A stretch of DNA of 13,245 bases from Proteobacteria bacterium SG_bin9 (lineage in GTDB: Bacteria; Pseudomonadota; Alphaproteobacteria; Rhizobiales; Xanthobacteraceae). The notes beneath the pieces were generated by a model. That model ran no database searches and was not told the origin of the DNA. It saw only the letters and a list, made by a program, of their open reading frames with translations. Shown here in pieces: positions 1 to 7,019 of the stretch; the stretch's first letter is position 1; every line of letters starts with the position of its first letter. Position numbers and translations under genes: made by a program. Location of the stretch: the NCBI GenBank assembly GCA_002083525.1, contig LWDM01000062.1, forward strand, positions 1 to 13,245. Reading direction: 5' to 3'.

Positions 1-578
1 GTCGTGAACGGATAGTCGGCGATCTTCGGCTTCGCGGCGCTGACGGCGGAGAGGAACGTCGATTTACCGGCATTTGGCAATCCGACCAGACCGGCGTCGG
101 CGATCAGCTTCAGGCGCAGCCAGATCCAGCGCTCCTCGCCGGGTTGTCCCGGATTGGCGTTGCGCGGGGCGCGATTGGTCGACGATTTGAAGGCAGCGTT
201 GCCGAAGCCGCCGTTGCCGCCCTTCGCCAGCACGAAGCGTTCGCCGAGTGTGGTGAAGTCGTGCAGCAGGGTTTCGCGGTCTTCGTCGATGATCTGGGTG
301 CCGAGGGGAACCTTGAGAACCACATCCTTGCCGGCGGCGCCATGGCGATCTTTGCCCATGCCATTGACGCCCTTCTGGGCCTTAAAGTGCTGCTGGTAGC
401 GATAATCGATCAGCGTGTTGAGGCCGTCGGCGACCTCGATGATCACGTCGCCGCCCCGGCCGCCGTTCCCGCCGCTCGGTCCGCCGAACTCGATGAACTT
501 CTCGCGGCGAAATGCCACGCAACCGTTCCCGCCGTCGCCGGAGCGGATGTAGACCTTGGCTTCATCGAGGAATTTCAT
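1..578 (-). CDS. obgE: GTPase ObgE/CgtA, N-terminal part (cut by window edge)
   Basis: Obg is a conserved GTPase that associates with the 50S ribosomal subunit and takes part in ribosome maturation and stress control. The visible 192 residues start MKFLDEAKVYIRSGDGGNG and contain the glycine-rich Obg fold (GGxGGRGGDV, then GKDRHGAAGKDVVLKVPLGT and LAKGGNGGFGN), followed by the start of the G domain with its P-loop GLPNAGKST and the switch I stretch ending DYPFTT. The reading frame runs off the left edge, so most of the G domain and any C-terminal domain are missing here only because the window ends. The start is the ATG whose complement lies at 576-578, the standard MKFLD start of the family; the ribosome-binding site is weak (GAG about 8 nt upstream). 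It faces away from the plus-strand EamA genes. In related genomes obgE sits near rplU-rpmA, as here. Confidence 0.97.
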   Translation of the reverse strand, partial: MKFLDEAKVYIRSGDGGNGCVAFRREKFIEFGGPSGGNGGRGGDVIIEVADGLNTLIDYRYQQHFKAQKGVNGMGKDRHGAAGKDVVLKVPLGTQIIDEDRETLLHDFTTLGERFVLAKGGNGGFGNAAFKSSTNRAPRNANPGQPGEERWIWLRLKLIADAGLVGLPNAGKSTFLSAVSAAKPKIADYPFT

Positions 579-781
579 GTTTTACTCGTATCGCAGGGGG
601 TGTGGAGCTTCAACCGCAACCTGCGGTGCGAGGGCATTTGCTCTGCATTTTCAAGGGTTGCCCGGGCGGCAACGGCTTTCTAAACAGGCACTTCTTGGGC
701 CCGCCCAATTATCCTTAATTCCAGAAGCTTTTATCCAACGTACCGACGTTCAAACTTGCCTTGCCGGGGCGCCGTTTCGTC

Positions 782-1699
782 ATGACTGCCACACCGCATT
801 CGACGCTTGCGACCGAGAACCGCTCCGCGCGGCTGATCGGTATCGGCTTGATGCTGCTCGGCGTGTGCCTGTTCTCATTCGGCGACGCGCTCGGCAAGCA
901 TCTCGTCTCGATCTATGCGGTCGGCCAGTTCCTGCTGTTGCGCTCGATCGCTTCGCTTCTCGTGCTGTCGCCGCTGATCTGGGCAAATCGTGCGGCGTTC
1001 AAGCGGATCGAGCAGCCGGGCTGGCAGCTTTTGCGCGTCACGCTGTCGGGCTCGGAGGTCGCGTTCTTCTTCTGGGCTGCGGTCTATCTGCCCCTCGCCG
1101 ACATCATCACGTATTATCTGGCCGCACCGATCTTCGTCACCGCGGGTTCGGCGATCTTCCTGAAGGAGCACGTCGGCTGGCGGCGCTGGATCGCGGTCGC
1201 GGTCGGCTTCTGTGGCGTGCTGATCGCGCTGCAGCCGTCGCCGCAATCGCTGAGCTGGCCGGCGCTGATCGCGTTGATGGGCTCGCTCTCATTCGCCGGG
1301 CTGATGCTGGTGACGCGGTCGCTGCGGCAGACCCCGGACATCGTGCTGGCCTCGACGCAATTCGCAAGCACGCTCGTGATCGGCGCGGTGCTGGCGCCCT
1401 TCGCCTGGGTGACACCGACGCTGCCGGACTTCGGCATGTTCATGCTGGCCGGCTGTATCTCGATCGGCGCGCTGCTCTCGATCAACCGCTCGCTGATCCT
1501 GGCGCCCGCAAGCGTGGTGGTGCCGTATCAGTATTCCATGATCGTGTGGGCGGTGGCGTTCGGCTACATCGTGTTCGGCGATGTGCCGTCGGTGGCGACC
1601 TTCGTCGGCGCTGCGATCATCATCGCCGCCGGTCTCTACATCTTCGTGCGCGAGCAGGCACAGGGGCGGCGCGCGGCGCGCGTCGATCCGCCGGCCTGA
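782..1699 (+). CDS. EamA/DMT-family membrane transporter, copy 1
   Basis: This is an inner-membrane protein of the drug/metabolite transporter superfamily (EamA, RhaT-like). About ten hydrophobic segments run through its 305 residues, arranged as two five-helix EamA halves. Family hallmarks are visible, such as YLAAPIFVTAGSAIFLKE with VGWRRW in the first half and the second-half run APASVVVPYQYSMIVWAV followed by VFGDVPS. The substrate cannot be read from the sequence; the family exports or imports small metabolites and amino acids. I chose the ATG at 782 (MTATPHSTLA). An in-frame TTG at 761 would add seven residues, and neither start has a convincing ribosome-binding site. The stop is followed four bases later by the GTG of a second EamA gene, so the two are probably cotranscribed and translationally coupled. 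The two proteins are clearly paralogous. Confidence 0.9.
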   Translation: MTATPHSTLATENRSARLIGIGLMLLGVCLFSFGDALGKHLVSIYAVGQFLLLRSIASLLVLSPLIWANRAAFKRIEQPGWQLLRVTLSGSEVAFFFWAAVYLPLADIITYYLAAPIFVTAGSAIFLKEHVGWRRWIAVAVGFCGVLIALQPSPQSLSWPALIALMGSLSFAGLMLVTRSLRQTPDIVLASTQFASTLVIGAVLAPFAWVTPTLPDFGMFMLAGCISIGALLSINRSLILAPASVVVPYQYSMIVWAVAFGYIVFGDVPSVATFVGAAIIIAAGLYIFVREQAQGRRAARVDPPA

Positions 1700-1703
1700 G
1701 CGC

Positions 1704-2627
1704 GTGAGGGCACCCACACCAGAAATTGATGCGCGGGGGGTGGCCGCTTCGACGTTGCACGGCATCGGCATGATGCTGCTGGCGATCGCGATCTTCGGGT
1801 TCGTCAACGCGTTCTCGAAGGCGATCCTCGCCACCTATCCGCCGACGGAGGCCCTTTTCATTCGCGGCTTCGCCGCGATGGCCGTGCTGATCCCGTTCAT
1901 CGCCCGCGACAACTGGGCGGCGCTGCGCACGATCCAGCGGCCGAAGCTGCAGGTGATACGCGCGATCCTGTCGGGATCGGACGCGGTGATGTTCTTCATC
2001 GCCATCCGCTACATCCCGCTGGCGGACGCGACGACGTGCTACCTCGCCGCGCCGATCTTCGTCACCGCACTGTCGGCGATCTTCCTCAAGGAGCCGGTCG
2101 GCTGGCGGCGCTGGAGCGCCGTCGTGATCGGCTTCATCGGCGTCCTGATCGCCCTGCGGCCGACCAGCGCGTCGTTCTCCTGGCCGGCGGTGGTCGCGCT
2201 CTGCGGCTGCTTCTGCCAGTCGATCTTCATGCTGATCACCCGCAAGGTGCGCGGTACCGACAGCACGTTCCTGTCGCTGACGCAGGTGATCGCTTCGTTC
2301 GCGATCGGTGCGTCGGCCTCGACGGTGTTCTGGGTGCCGCCGACCTGGACCATTGTCGGGCTGCTTCTGATCAGCGGCGTCGTCAATGTCATCGGCGTGT
2401 TCTGCCTCAATCGCGCATTGACGCTCGCGCCCGCGAGCGTTGTCGCGCCGTATCAATACACGATCATCATCTGGGCGGTGCTGCTCGGCTACCTCGCCTT
2501 CGGCGATGTGCCGTCGCTGTCGACGCTGCTCGGCGCGGTGATCGTCACCGGCGCCGGCCTCTACATCTTCTTCCGCGAACGTTCGTTGTTGCGGCGCGAG
2601 CCGCAGCCCAACCCGCCGCCGGTGTGA
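1704..2627 (+). CDS. EamA/DMT-family membrane transporter, copy 2
   Basis: A 307-residue, roughly ten-helix EamA transporter paralogous to the gene just upstream. Both share YLAAPIFVTA, SAIFLKE, VGWRRW, ALTLAPASVV/SLILAPASVV and FGDVPS in the same positions. The GTG at 1704 is chosen because it lies four bases after the upstream stop and gives an N-terminal tail of the same length as copy 1 before the first helix (TLHGIGMMLLAIAIF). A GTG at 1740 is an alternative. The frame stays open further upstream, but that part overlaps copy 1 and is a GC-rich shadow. Two intact copies in tandem suggest either two half-specialised transporters or a heterodimer; both are inference. The stop at 2625-2627 lies 54 nt before the exported caspase-like gene, so cotranscription with it is possible. 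Confidence 0.88.
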   Translation: MRAPTPEIDARGVAASTLHGIGMMLLAIAIFGFVNAFSKAILATYPPTEALFIRGFAAMAVLIPFIARDNWAALRTIQRPKLQVIRAILSGSDAVMFFIAIRYIPLADATTCYLAAPIFVTALSAIFLKEPVGWRRWSAVVIGFIGVLIALRPTSASFSWPAVVALCGCFCQSIFMLITRKVRGTDSTFLSLTQVIASFAIGASASTVFWVPPTWTIVGLLLISGVVNVIGVFCLNRALTLAPASVVAPYQYTIIIWAVLLGYLAFGDVPSLSTLLGAVIVTGAGLYIFFRERSLLRREPQPNPPPV

Positions 2628-2681
2628 TTGCCGGAGGCGGCCTGCTTCGTTAGTATCGGCCGATACTCGGCGGAGCCTCCC

Positions 2682-4970
2682 TTGCGCCATAAGCTATTTT
2701 TTTCAGCGATTCTGCTTCTATTGTTGTCCGTCGCCCCCGCCCTGGCGGAGAAGCGCGTGGCGCTGGTTGTCGGCAATGGCGCCTATGTTCAAGCGCCGAG
2801 GTTGCCCAATCCCAAGAACGATGCCGAGGATGTCAGCGCGGCGCTGAAGCGCGTCGGCTTCGAGGTCATTGTCGGGCTCGATCTCGACAAGCCGGCGATG
2901 GACAGTGCCGCCATTCGCTTTGCCCGTGCCGCGCGCGATGCCGATGTCGCGATCTTCTACTACAGCGGCCACGCCATGCAGTATGCCGGCGTCAACTATC
3001 TGATGCCGGTCGATGCCAAGCTGACCGACGAGGCCGATCTGCGGCTGATGGTGCGGACCGACTCCATCGTCGCCGATCTCCAGCAGGCGAAGAACCTGCG
3101 CATCCTCGTGCTAGATTCCTGCCGCGACAACCCGATCGCCGAGGAACTGAAGCGCTCGATCGGCCGTACCCGCGCCGCCGGCCTGTCGCGCGGCCTCGCC
3201 AAGATCGACACGCCCGAAGGCATGATCGTGGCGTATGCGACGCAGGCGGGACGGACCGCCGAAGACGGACTTGGCCGCAACAGTCCCTATACGACGGCGT
3301 TTCTCAAATACATCGAGCAGCAGGACGAGATCGGCACGGTGTTCCGGCGTATCAGCGCCGACGTGTTCGAGACGACGAAGCGGACGCAGCTCCCTGAACT
3401 CTCGTTGTCGCTGATCGGCGAATATTATCTGAAGGGCCGGGTGCAAGCGGCGTTGCCGCTTCCCGACAACAGCGAAGTCGCGGCGCTGCGTGAACAACTG
3501 CGGCTAATGCAGGAACAGATCAGCCGGCGCGATCAGGCGGTGCTGACGCCACCGGCTGCGCCGCCCGCGCCAACGCCTCCCGCCGCAGCAACGAGATTGC
3601 CGCCGCCGCTGACGAATCCGTCGGTGGGTTTTCCTGTGCCGATTGCGCCACAAGCTGCGCCTGCGCGGCCGGCTGCAAAAGATCCTTTTAATCTTCCACC
3701 GCCGCCCGAGCCGGCGCCGGTCGTGATGGATTCGACGCCAGCGCGTCCGCAGACCACGCCACGGCCGGCGGGCCGCGATCCGTTCGGACTTCCACCGCCA
3801 CCTGTTCCTGCGCCTGTTGTGATGGATGCGCCGAAACCAAGTCTGCAAGCCGCCGCGCCTGCCTCAAAGCAGCCGGCTCGGGATCCGTTTGGATTGCCGC
3901 CACCTCCCGAACCTGCCGCGCCCACGTTCGATGCTCCCCGTAAAAATCAGCAAGCGGCAGTGACGCCTCCGGTTCAGCCTTTGCCTCCGGCTCAGGCGCC
4001 ATCGGCAGTGCCGTCTGCATCAGGGCCGCCGCTACGGCATATCAGGGACGTTCTCATTCATAACTCGAACGACGCGCCCGCTGCGGCATTCCTGCCGGAT
4101 AGCCGGACGGTTGTGTCTGCGGATGGCCAGACGGTCAGGCGATGGGATTCCGAGACGGGAACGATTCTTCAAAGACCTTCGGGAGGGCCCGAATTCGTAT
4201 CGCGCATGGTGCTGTCGCCGGACACAACGCGGTTGATCGCCGGCAGCTATAGTACGGCGTCCGTTTATCAAGGGACAGGAGCCGATGGTTCGGACCTCAA
4301 GAAAATATGGACGTACAGCAATTTTGCTCCTGGTTGTGCAGGTAACGCCATTGCGGTTTCCCCGAACGGCAAAATCGTTGCGTCGAGCGATGTGAATTCG
4401 GTTCTTCGTTTGCAGGACTCGGAAAAAGGTAAGCTGCTCCGAGCGCTGCCCGCGCCGGCCGCCGAGAAATGGTGTGGGATCAACGATGTTGCGTTCACCC
4501 CCGATGGCCGCCATCTGCTGACGAGCACCTATCGGCTGTATGAAGTCGCGACCGGAAAGCTGGTGCGCACACTCGCGGGCGAACCTGCGAAGGGTCACAA
4601 CTACAATAACGACTACAATGAAGTGGCCATCTCTCCCGACGGTAAGCAAGCCGCCATCATGAGCGCGTTCCAAGTCACGATGTGGGAGCTGAAAACCGGC
4701 CGTCAGATGTGGTCAAAGCCATTGTATGGGTCGCCTGGTGGAGCGATCGCCTATTCTCCGGACGGCCGTTTTGTTTTTGGTGCGCGTTCCGACAAGATAT
4801 GGGTCTACAACGCTGCGAACGGGCAAGAACTGCAGACGCTGACCTCAGAGAAGTGGGTGAAATCCGTTGTTGTTTCACCTGACAGCCGTCGCATGTTGAC
4901 CACGTACAGCAGTCCGGGCGGAATGGGCGTTTGGGACATCGCCGAACCCGTCGTTGCGTCGCAACGCTGA
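2682..4970 (+). CDS. Exported caspase-family (peptidase C14-like) protein with WD40-type propeller
   Basis: The predicted protein has 762 residues. Residues 1-22 are a textbook signal peptide (hydrophobic AILLLLLSVAPALA, cleavage before EKR). A caspase p20-like domain covers about 23-255: the family opening EKRVALVVGN, the catalytic histidine in FYYSGHAMQ (His97) and the catalytic cysteine in LVLDSCRDNP (Cys147). A proline-rich linker follows (about 290-452) with three copies of a DPFGLPPPPxPAP motif. About six WD40-like repeats (458-757) make up the rest, for example VRRWDSETG, WELKTGRQMW and VWDIAEP. Such proteins are expected to cleave after basic or acidic residues, but the target is unknown. 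The start is inferred as TTG 2682: GGAG lies six bases upstream and translation begins directly at the signal peptide. An earlier TTG at 2628 would put 18 extra residues in front. The propeller section is visibly less GC-rich than the caspase section. Confidence 0.85.
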   Translation: MRHKLFFSAILLLLLSVAPALAEKRVALVVGNGAYVQAPRLPNPKNDAEDVSAALKRVGFEVIVGLDLDKPAMDSAAIRFARAARDADVAIFYYSGHAMQYAGVNYLMPVDAKLTDEADLRLMVRTDSIVADLQQAKNLRILVLDSCRDNPIAEELKRSIGRTRAAGLSRGLAKIDTPEGMIVAYATQAGRTAEDGLGRNSPYTTAFLKYIEQQDEIGTVFRRISADVFETTKRTQLPELSLSLIGEYYLKGRVQAALPLPDNSEVAALREQLRLMQEQISRRDQAVLTPPAAPPAPTPPAAATRLPPPLTNPSVGFPVPIAPQAAPARPAAKDPFNLPPPPEPAPVVMDSTPARPQTTPRPAGRDPFGLPPPPVPAPVVMDAPKPSLQAAAPASKQPARDPFGLPPPPEPAAPTFDAPRKNQQAAVTPPVQPLPPAQAPSAVPSASGPPLRHIRDVLIHNSNDAPAAAFLPDSRTVVSADGQTVRRWDSETGTILQRPSGGPEFVSRMVLSPDTTRLIAGSYSTASVYQGTGADGSDLKKIWTYSNFAPGCAGNAIAVSPNGKIVASSDVNSVLRLQDSEKGKLLRALPAPAAEKWCGINDVAFTPDGRHLLTSTYRLYEVATGKLVRTLAGEPAKGHNYNNDYNEVAISPDGKQAAIMSAFQVTMWELKTGRQMWSKPLYGSPGGAIAYSPDGRFVFGARSDKIWVYNAANGQELQTLTSEKWVKSVVVSPDSRRMLTTYSSPGGMGVWDIAEPVVASQR
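3681..3932 (+). repeat. Three-copy proline-rich coding repeat in the caspase linker
   Basis: Three copies of a 17-residue unit, DPF(N/G)LPPPP(E/V)PAP followed by VVMD or a variant, are encoded at 3681-3731, 3777-3827 and 3882-3932. They are separated by Ala/Pro/Gln-rich spacers of 15-18 residues. The first two copies are nearly identical in protein sequence; the third has diverged at its end (PAAPTFD). The unit links the caspase domain to the propeller and is probably an extended, flexible spacer or a ligand for a proline-binding domain; its function is not known. Confidence 0.85.
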
Positions 4971-5039
4971 AACGCGTCGAAGCCGCTCACCTCTCTTCAC
5001 TGATGCAGAAAGAGGTAAGGCAGCTCCGATTGTTTGCGG

Positions 5040-5633
5040 CTAGCGGCGCGTCGCGTTGCTCCACGCCTTCAGCGACGCCCACACATGGCGATCGAGCTTG
5101 AAGCGGTCGCACGGCGTCGATGAGCCGAGCGCGAGGAAGCGGTGCAGCTCGACGCCGGTCCACTGGAAGCCGCACTTCTCGAGAATGCGGCGCGACGCCG
5201 GGTTGACGACGCGTGCGCCCGAGACGAGCTGCGTCACGTCCTCGAACTCGTCGAACACGTAGTCGATCACCGCGCGCGCGGCTTCGGTCGCGAAGCCCTG
5301 GCCCCAGTGGTTCACACCGAGCCAATAGCCGAGTTCCGGCGCATCCTCGTCGGCCCAGTCGATACCGACCATGCCGACAGGCGCGCGCTCATGCTCGATC
5401 AGGAACACGGTCTCATGCTGCTCGCCGGCGATCGTCTTGATGAAATTCGTTGCGTCGGCCGCGGCATACGGATGCGGCAAGCGGCGCGTCATTTCGGCAA
5501 TACGGCGATCGTTGGCGAGCCGCGCGATCGCTTTTACGTCCGCGAGCGTCGGCTTGCGCAACTGCAAGCGAGCGGTCTCGAGGACGAAGCTACTCCGCCG
5601 GCTCAACGTCTGGGTTGGGCAATCTTGCAACAT
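5040..5633 (-). CDS. GNAT family N-acetyltransferase (RimJ/RimL-like)
   Basis: A 197-residue acetyltransferase of the GNAT fold, nearest in style to the RimJ/RimL group. It begins a typical module at LETARLQLRKPTLADVKAIA (19-38). The acetyl-CoA pyrophosphate-binding region is LGVNHWGQGFATEAARAVI (105-123), and the closing motif is NPASRRILEKCGF (144-156). The acceptor is not evident; proteins of this group acetylate ribosomal protein N-termini, small amines or amino acids. The start is well supported: AAGGAG lies six bases before the ATG at 5633. The gene follows rplU-rpmA on the same strand but is separated from rpmA by a strong terminator. A small GNRA-capped hairpin lies just before its ribosome-binding site. 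It converges with the caspase-WD40 gene, with only 69 nt between the two stops. Confidence 0.9.
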   Translation of the reverse strand: MLQDCPTQTLSRRSSFVLETARLQLRKPTLADVKAIARLANDRRIAEMTRRLPHPYAAADATNFIKTIAGEQHETVFLIEHERAPVGMVGIDWADEDAPELGYWLGVNHWGQGFATEAARAVIDYVFDEFEDVTQLVSGARVVNPASRRILEKCGFQWTGVELHRFLALGSSTPCDRFKLDRHVWASLKAWSNATRR

Positions 5634-5648
5634 GACAGGCTCCTTGAT

Positions 5649-5666
5649 GAACGTCTTGCGACGTTC
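5649..5666 (-). promoter_or_regulatory. Hairpin just upstream of the GNAT ribosome-binding site
   Basis: On the minus strand GAACGTC-GCAA-GACGTTC forms a perfect 7-bp stem capped by GCAA, a GNRA-type tetraloop. Four bases later come AAGGAG and then the start codon. As RNA it could stabilise the 5' end or affect access to the ribosome-binding site; as DNA it could be an operator dyad. The structure is seen directly; its function is inferred. Confidence 0.4.
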
Positions 5667-5705
5667 CGTGATGCGCGCTGCTCCCCAACAGCGCCGACCA
5701 AATCA

Positions 5706-5737
5706 AAAGGGGAGGCCGGTTTCCCTGCCTCCCCTTT
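5706..5737 (-). terminator. Rho-independent terminator of rplU-rpmA
   Basis: A perfect 11-bp inverted repeat (AAAGGGGAGGC / GCCTCCCCTTT, 10-nt loop) is followed on the minus strand by TTTTGATTT. It lies 63 nt beyond the rpmA stop codon and ahead of the GNAT gene, so it should end or attenuate the ribosomal-protein transcript. Confidence 0.85.
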
Positions 5738-5753
5738 GGAGCCTTGTGTGGCT

Positions 5754-5778
5754 CTGCCGGTTCGTCAGGGACCGGCAG
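5754..5778 (-). other. Second hairpin in the rpmA 3' region
   Basis: CTGCCGGT and ACCGGCAG form a perfect 8-bp stem with a 9-nt loop, between the rpmA stop and the main terminator. No T-run follows on either strand, so it is more likely an accessory or mRNA-protecting hairpin than a terminator by itself. Confidence 0.45.
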
Positions 5779-5799
5779 ACCACGAATTGTGTCTACCGT

Positions 5800-6069
5800 T
5801 TATTCAGCCGCGTCCGTCATCGGGAGTACCGAGATGAACGTGCGGCCGTTGGCTTTGGCGCGGAATTCCACCTTGCCTTCGACCTTCGCGAAGAGGGTAT
5901 GGTCCGTGCCCATGCCGACGTTCGCACCCGGGTGCCAGGTCGTGCCGCGCTGACGGGCAATGATGTTGCCCGGAATCACGTGCTCGCCGCCGAACGCCTT
6001 GATGCCAAGGCGCTTGCCAGCCGAGTCGCGTCCGTTGCGCGAAGAACCGCCTGCTTTTTTGTGAGCCAT
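5800..6069 (-). CDS. rpmA: 50S ribosomal protein L27
   Basis: An 89-residue L27, full length for the alphaproteobacterial family. It starts MAHKKAGGSSRNGRDS and has the conserved LGIKAFGGE, GNIIARQRGT and VGMGTDHTLFA segments. The flexible, basic N-terminus reaches towards the peptidyl-transferase centre in known ribosome structures. GGAGA lies seven bases before the ATG. It is the second gene of the rplU-rpmA operon, 125 nt downstream of rplU, and is followed by a strong terminator. Confidence 0.98.
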   Translation of the reverse strand: MAHKKAGGSSRNGRDSAGKRLGIKAFGGEHVIPGNIIARQRGTTWHPGANVGMGTDHTLFAKVEGKVEFRAKANGRTFISVLPMTDAAE

Positions 6070-6194
6070 CGCTCGTCTCCGAATTCGTTCTCTGTGTAAC
6101 GCGATTCCTTGACGGAATCATTAGTGAATCGTGTCGTTCCGAAGGCTTCGAAAAAGAAACCTTCAAATCTCGCGTCAGGCCTTACTTGCGGGCC

Positions 6195-6710
6195 TTACTT
6201 ATCGGCCTTCTTGGCGGCCGGCTTCTTCGCCGGAGCCTTCTTGGCCGGGGCCTTTTCAGCCGCCGCCTTAGAAGATTTGGCTTTCGGCGCCGCTGCCTTC
6301 TTGGTGGCGGGCTTCTTGGCGGGCTTGTCCTCGCCTTCGGCTTCCGGAGCCTTCGCAACCTTCGCCTTCTTCGGGCGCGGGCCGACGCTCGGCGCCTTGC
6401 CGTCGGTCAGGATTTCGGTGACGCGGATCAGCGTCAGCTCGTCGCGATAGCCGCGCTTGCGCTTCGAATTCTTGCGCCGGCGCTTCTTGAACGCGATGAC
6501 CTTGGGGCCGCGCTTGTGATCAAGAACTTCGGCTGCAACCGAAGCGCCCTTCACGAACGGGGTGCCGAGGACAGGCGCATCGCCGCCGACCACGAGCACT
6601 TCACCGAGCTGCACGATCGTCCCGACGTCGCCGGGGATCTTGGTAATCTCGAGCACATCATCCGGAACGACGCGGTACTGCCGGCCGCCGGTTTTGATGA
6701 CTGCGAACAT
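6195..6710 (-). CDS. rplU: 50S ribosomal protein L21 with long Lys/Ala-rich tail
   Basis: The L21 core (residues 1-102) starts MFAVIKTGGRQYRV and has the conserved basic region KVIAFKKRRRKNSKRKRGYR that contacts 23S rRNA. Residues 105-171 are a low-complexity extension of repeated KKA/PAKK units, making the protein about 70 residues longer than the roughly 103-residue E. coli L21. Extensions like this are known in this family of bacteria; they are presumably disordered and RNA-binding. I chose the ATG at 6710 rather than the one at 6719 (which would add MKT): GAAGG directly abuts the outer ATG but is nine bases from the inner one, and MFAVIKTGG is the family's usual start. The gene is first in the operon with rpmA and has a sigma70-like promoter about 220 nt upstream. 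Confidence 0.97.
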   Translation of the reverse strand: MFAVIKTGGRQYRVVPDDVLEITKIPGDVGTIVQLGEVLVVGGDAPVLGTPFVKGASVAAEVLDHKRGPKVIAFKKRRRKNSKRKRGYRDELTLIRVTEILTDGKAPSVGPRPKKAKVAKAPEAEGEDKPAKKPATKKAAAPKAKSSKAAAEKAPAKKAPAKKPAAKKADK

Positions 6711-6801
6711 CGTTTTCATCCTTCGTGTTCGATCCCGGCACTCATGGACAGCCTAGCGGCTAAGTCCTTGGGCCGGCTTCTTATTCAGTCGTTACAATCT
6801 A

Positions 6802-6847
6802 AGCGCGACCGGACGCAAAACCGGTGTCCACTTTTGCTGGTCGCGCT
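6802..6847. repeat. Palindromic intergenic repeat (REP-like) in the rplU leader
   Basis: The outer arms AGCGCGACC (6802-6810) and GGTCGCGCT (6839-6847) are perfectly complementary. Inside them GCAAAA (6815-6820) pairs with TTTTGC (6832-6837). The imperfect palindrome with a CAAAACCGGT / CCACTTTTG core closely resembles the abundant intergenic palindromes of rhizobia and Bradyrhizobium; that assignment is from memory. It lies between the predicted rplU promoter and its start codon and would therefore be transcribed. Confidence 0.7.
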
Positions 6848-6935
6848 CTATGGGTTCATCGCGGCGGCGGGCATTCGCCCTTTGGGCCGCGAAAATGTAA
6901 CGGCGCGAGCCAAGCCCACGCCGAACTTGGCCGGA

Positions 6936-6963
6936 CTTATAGCTGCCAAGCGCGGTGAGTCAA
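6936..6963 (-). promoter_or_regulatory. Sigma70-type promoter for rplU-rpmA
   Basis: On the minus strand TTGACT (6963-6958), a 16-nt spacer and TATAAG (6941-6936) make a near-consensus promoter pointing at rplU. It starts three bases beyond the terminator hairpin of the preceding minus-strand unit, leaving a leader of about 220 nt before the rplU ATG. Confidence 0.7.
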
Positions 6964-6965
6964 GG

Positions 6966-6990
6966 AAAACGGGCCAAAACGGCCCGTTTT
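6966..6990 (-). terminator. Terminator hairpin (perfect 10-bp stem)
   Basis: AAAACGGGCC / GGCCCGTTTT with a 5-nt loop. The stem carries A and T runs on both ends, so it can work in either direction. It lies 30 nt past the stop of the small minus-strand ORF (7020) and just before the rplU promoter, so it most likely insulates that promoter from upstream transcription. Confidence 0.75.
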
Positions 6991-7019
6991 GAAGTCCCCG
7001 GCAAATCGACAAACAGCGG

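Noticed and set aside
144..683. Plus-strand open frame over the obgE region
   Set aside because: The minus strand encodes an unmistakable ObgE N-terminus there.
556..1707. Plus-strand frame of 383 codons overlapping the first EamA gene
   Set aside because: It is the +1 shadow of the transporter; the translation is Arg/Ala-rich without membrane segments or motifs.
1620..2690. Minus-strand open frame of 356 codons opposite the second EamA gene
   Set aside because: Its Arg/Asp/His-rich translation has no recognisable motif, and the plus-strand frame encodes a clear membrane transporter.
4989..5016. Possible hairpin ACCTC/GAGGT between the converging caspase-WD40 and GNAT genes
   Set aside because: Only five perfect pairs with a mismatched inner stem and no T-run; not a convincing terminator.
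6186..6992. Plus-strand frame of 268 codons opposite rplU
   Set aside because: It is antisense to L21 and crosses the rplU promoter and terminator; the Arg/Leu-rich translation is a shadow of the Lys/Ala repeats.
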